NCBI GenBank assembly: GCA_944387755.1
Contig: CALXGC010000171.1
Coordinates: forward strand, 1-12,961
DNA length: 12,961 bases
Source of the DNA: an uncultured Oscillospiraceae bacterium
Lineage (GTDB): Bacteria; Bacillota_A; Clostridia; Oscillospirales; Oscillospiraceae
Direction of reading: 5' to 3'
Shown here piece by piece: positions 12,189 to 12,961 of this stretch; within the stretch, counting starts at the first letter, position 1, and each line of letters starts with the position of its first letter. The notes under the pieces were generated by a model that was given only the letters and a program-made list of their open reading frames with translations, had not been told where the DNA came from and did not search any database. The position numbers were made by a program, and so were the translations under genes.

Positions 12189-12961
12189 ATGGTAAACGTA
12201 GCGATTTTAGGCTTCGGCACCGTGGGTTCCGGCGTGGCGGACGTGCTCACCCGGAACAGCGAGGTCATCGGCCAGCGGGTGGACGGCCTGATCCGCCTGA
12301 AGTATATCCTGGACGTGCGGGAGTTCCCCGACAGCCCCTACCGGGACCTGTTCGTCAAGGACTTCTCCGTCATTGAGAACGACCCGGAGGTGGACGTGGT
12401 GGTGGAGACCATCGGCGGGGCCAAGGTGGCCCTGGACTTCACCCAGCGGGCCCTGAGGGCGGGGAAGAGCGTGGTGTCCTCCAACAAGGAGCTGGTGGCC
12501 ACCCACGGCTATGACCTGCTCCAGCTGGCCAAGGAGCGGGGCGTCAGCTATCTCTTCGAGGCCAGCGTGGGGGGCGGCATTCCCATCCTGCGCCCCCTCA
12601 CCGCCTGCCTGGCCGCCAACGAGATCGACCAGATCACCGGCATTCTCAACGGCACCACCAACTATATCCTCACCCGCATGATTAAGGCGGGCCTGACCTT
12701 TGACCAGGCCCTGAAGGAGGCCCAGGCCAACGGCTATGCCGAGCAGGACCCCACCGCCGACGTGGATGGCCACGACGCCTGCCGGAAGATCTGCATTCTG
12801 GCCGCCCTGGCCTTCGGCCAGCATGTGTACCCCCACCAGGTGCCCACCCAGGGCATTCGGGGCGTCACCCTGGCGGACGTGGCCTACGCCGACTCCTGCG
12901 GCTATAAAATCAAGCTGCTGGGCCGCGCCATCCGGGAGCCGGAGGGCAAGGTGTGCGCCTT
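12189..12961 (+). CDS. hom: Homoserine dehydrogenase (3' end outside the window)
   Basis: It reduces aspartate semialdehyde to homoserine with NAD(P)H, the branch point leading to threonine and methionine. The first 257 residues are visible and the frame is open at the edge. The Rossmann nucleotide-binding motif is GFGTVGSG (8-15). Conserved SSNKELVA gives Lys100. The substrate region has GILNGTTNYIL (151-161) and the family signature EQDPTADVDGHDACRK (185-200), ending at the catalytic Lys200. The C-terminal ACT regulatory domain, if present, would lie beyond the window. The ATG at 12189 is preceded by GGAGAGG at 12174-12180, and another ATG at 12184 is out of frame. It is cotranscribed with pheB. 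Confidence 0.95.
   Translation, partial: MVNVAILGFGTVGSGVADVLTRNSEVIGQRVDGLIRLKYILDVREFPDSPYRDLFVKDFSVIENDPEVDVVVETIGGAKVALDFTQRALRAGKSVVSSNKELVATHGYDLLQLAKERGVSYLFEASVGGGIPILRPLTACLAANEIDQITGILNGTTNYILTRMIKAGLTFDQALKEAQANGYAEQDPTADVDGHDACRKICILAALAFGQHVYPHQVPTQGIRGVTLADVAYADSCGYKIKLLGRAIREPEGKVCA

Noticed and set aside
8750..12268. 1172-codon open frame on the minus strand opposite the PBP and pheB genes
   Set aside because: It is a GC-bias shadow. The protein is low-complexity Gly/Val/His/Leu with no domain, and the opposite strand encodes intact, well-recognised enzymes with promoters and ribosome-binding sites.

Overview
The window looks like a chromosomal segment of a GC-rich anaerobic Firmicute, most likely an Oscillospiraceae/Ruminococcaceae-type gut Clostridium (Flavonifractor/Lawsonibacter/Intestinimonas-like). 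The evidence is strong AGGAGG ribosome-binding sites, sigma-A promoters, heavily GC-biased codon use, an MepRA-like MarR-MATE pair, a pheB-hom pair and abundant short palindromic intergenic repeats. The genus is inference. All recognisable genes lie on the + strand.

Layout. (1) 1-1751: ftsH, missing its 5' end, closed by a strong intrinsic terminator. (2) 1793-2160: a gene-free block made of three interspersed palindromic repeat families, here called A, B and C. (3) 2175-4084: a MarR regulator and MATE exporter operon. Its promoter contains a perfect operator palindrome, a second operator lies downstream, and the operon ends at a terminator. (4) 4108-5458: its own promoter, a small conserved protein of unknown function, and an overlapping lipoprotein nuclease with a C-terminal zinc-site module. 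(5) 5459-7338: an accessory stretch with an HNH endonuclease gene, a ribbon-helix-helix protein gene of foreign codon use, many strong hairpins, and repeat copies on both sides. (6) 7339-8702: a divergent SDF-family (glutamate-type) transporter with promoter and terminator. (7) 8758-11545: a class A penicillin-binding protein. (8) 11628-12961: pheB (ACT-domain regulator) followed by hom (homoserine dehydrogenase), cut by the window end.

How genes work together. MarR-MATE is probably a self-regulated drug or toxin efflux operon. The small protein and nuclease are translationally coupled. pheB-hom is an amino-acid biosynthesis unit. ftsH and the PBP are housekeeping genes for membrane quality control and cell-wall synthesis.

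The most unusual parts are three. The first is the HNH/RHH hairpin-rich island (about 5542-7070), which includes a consensus promoter inside the RHH gene firing into two large palindromes. The second is the modular repeat mosaic with covarying stems. The third is the SDF transporter, in which the residues matching the canonical substrate arginine and sodium-site NMDGT motif are replaced.
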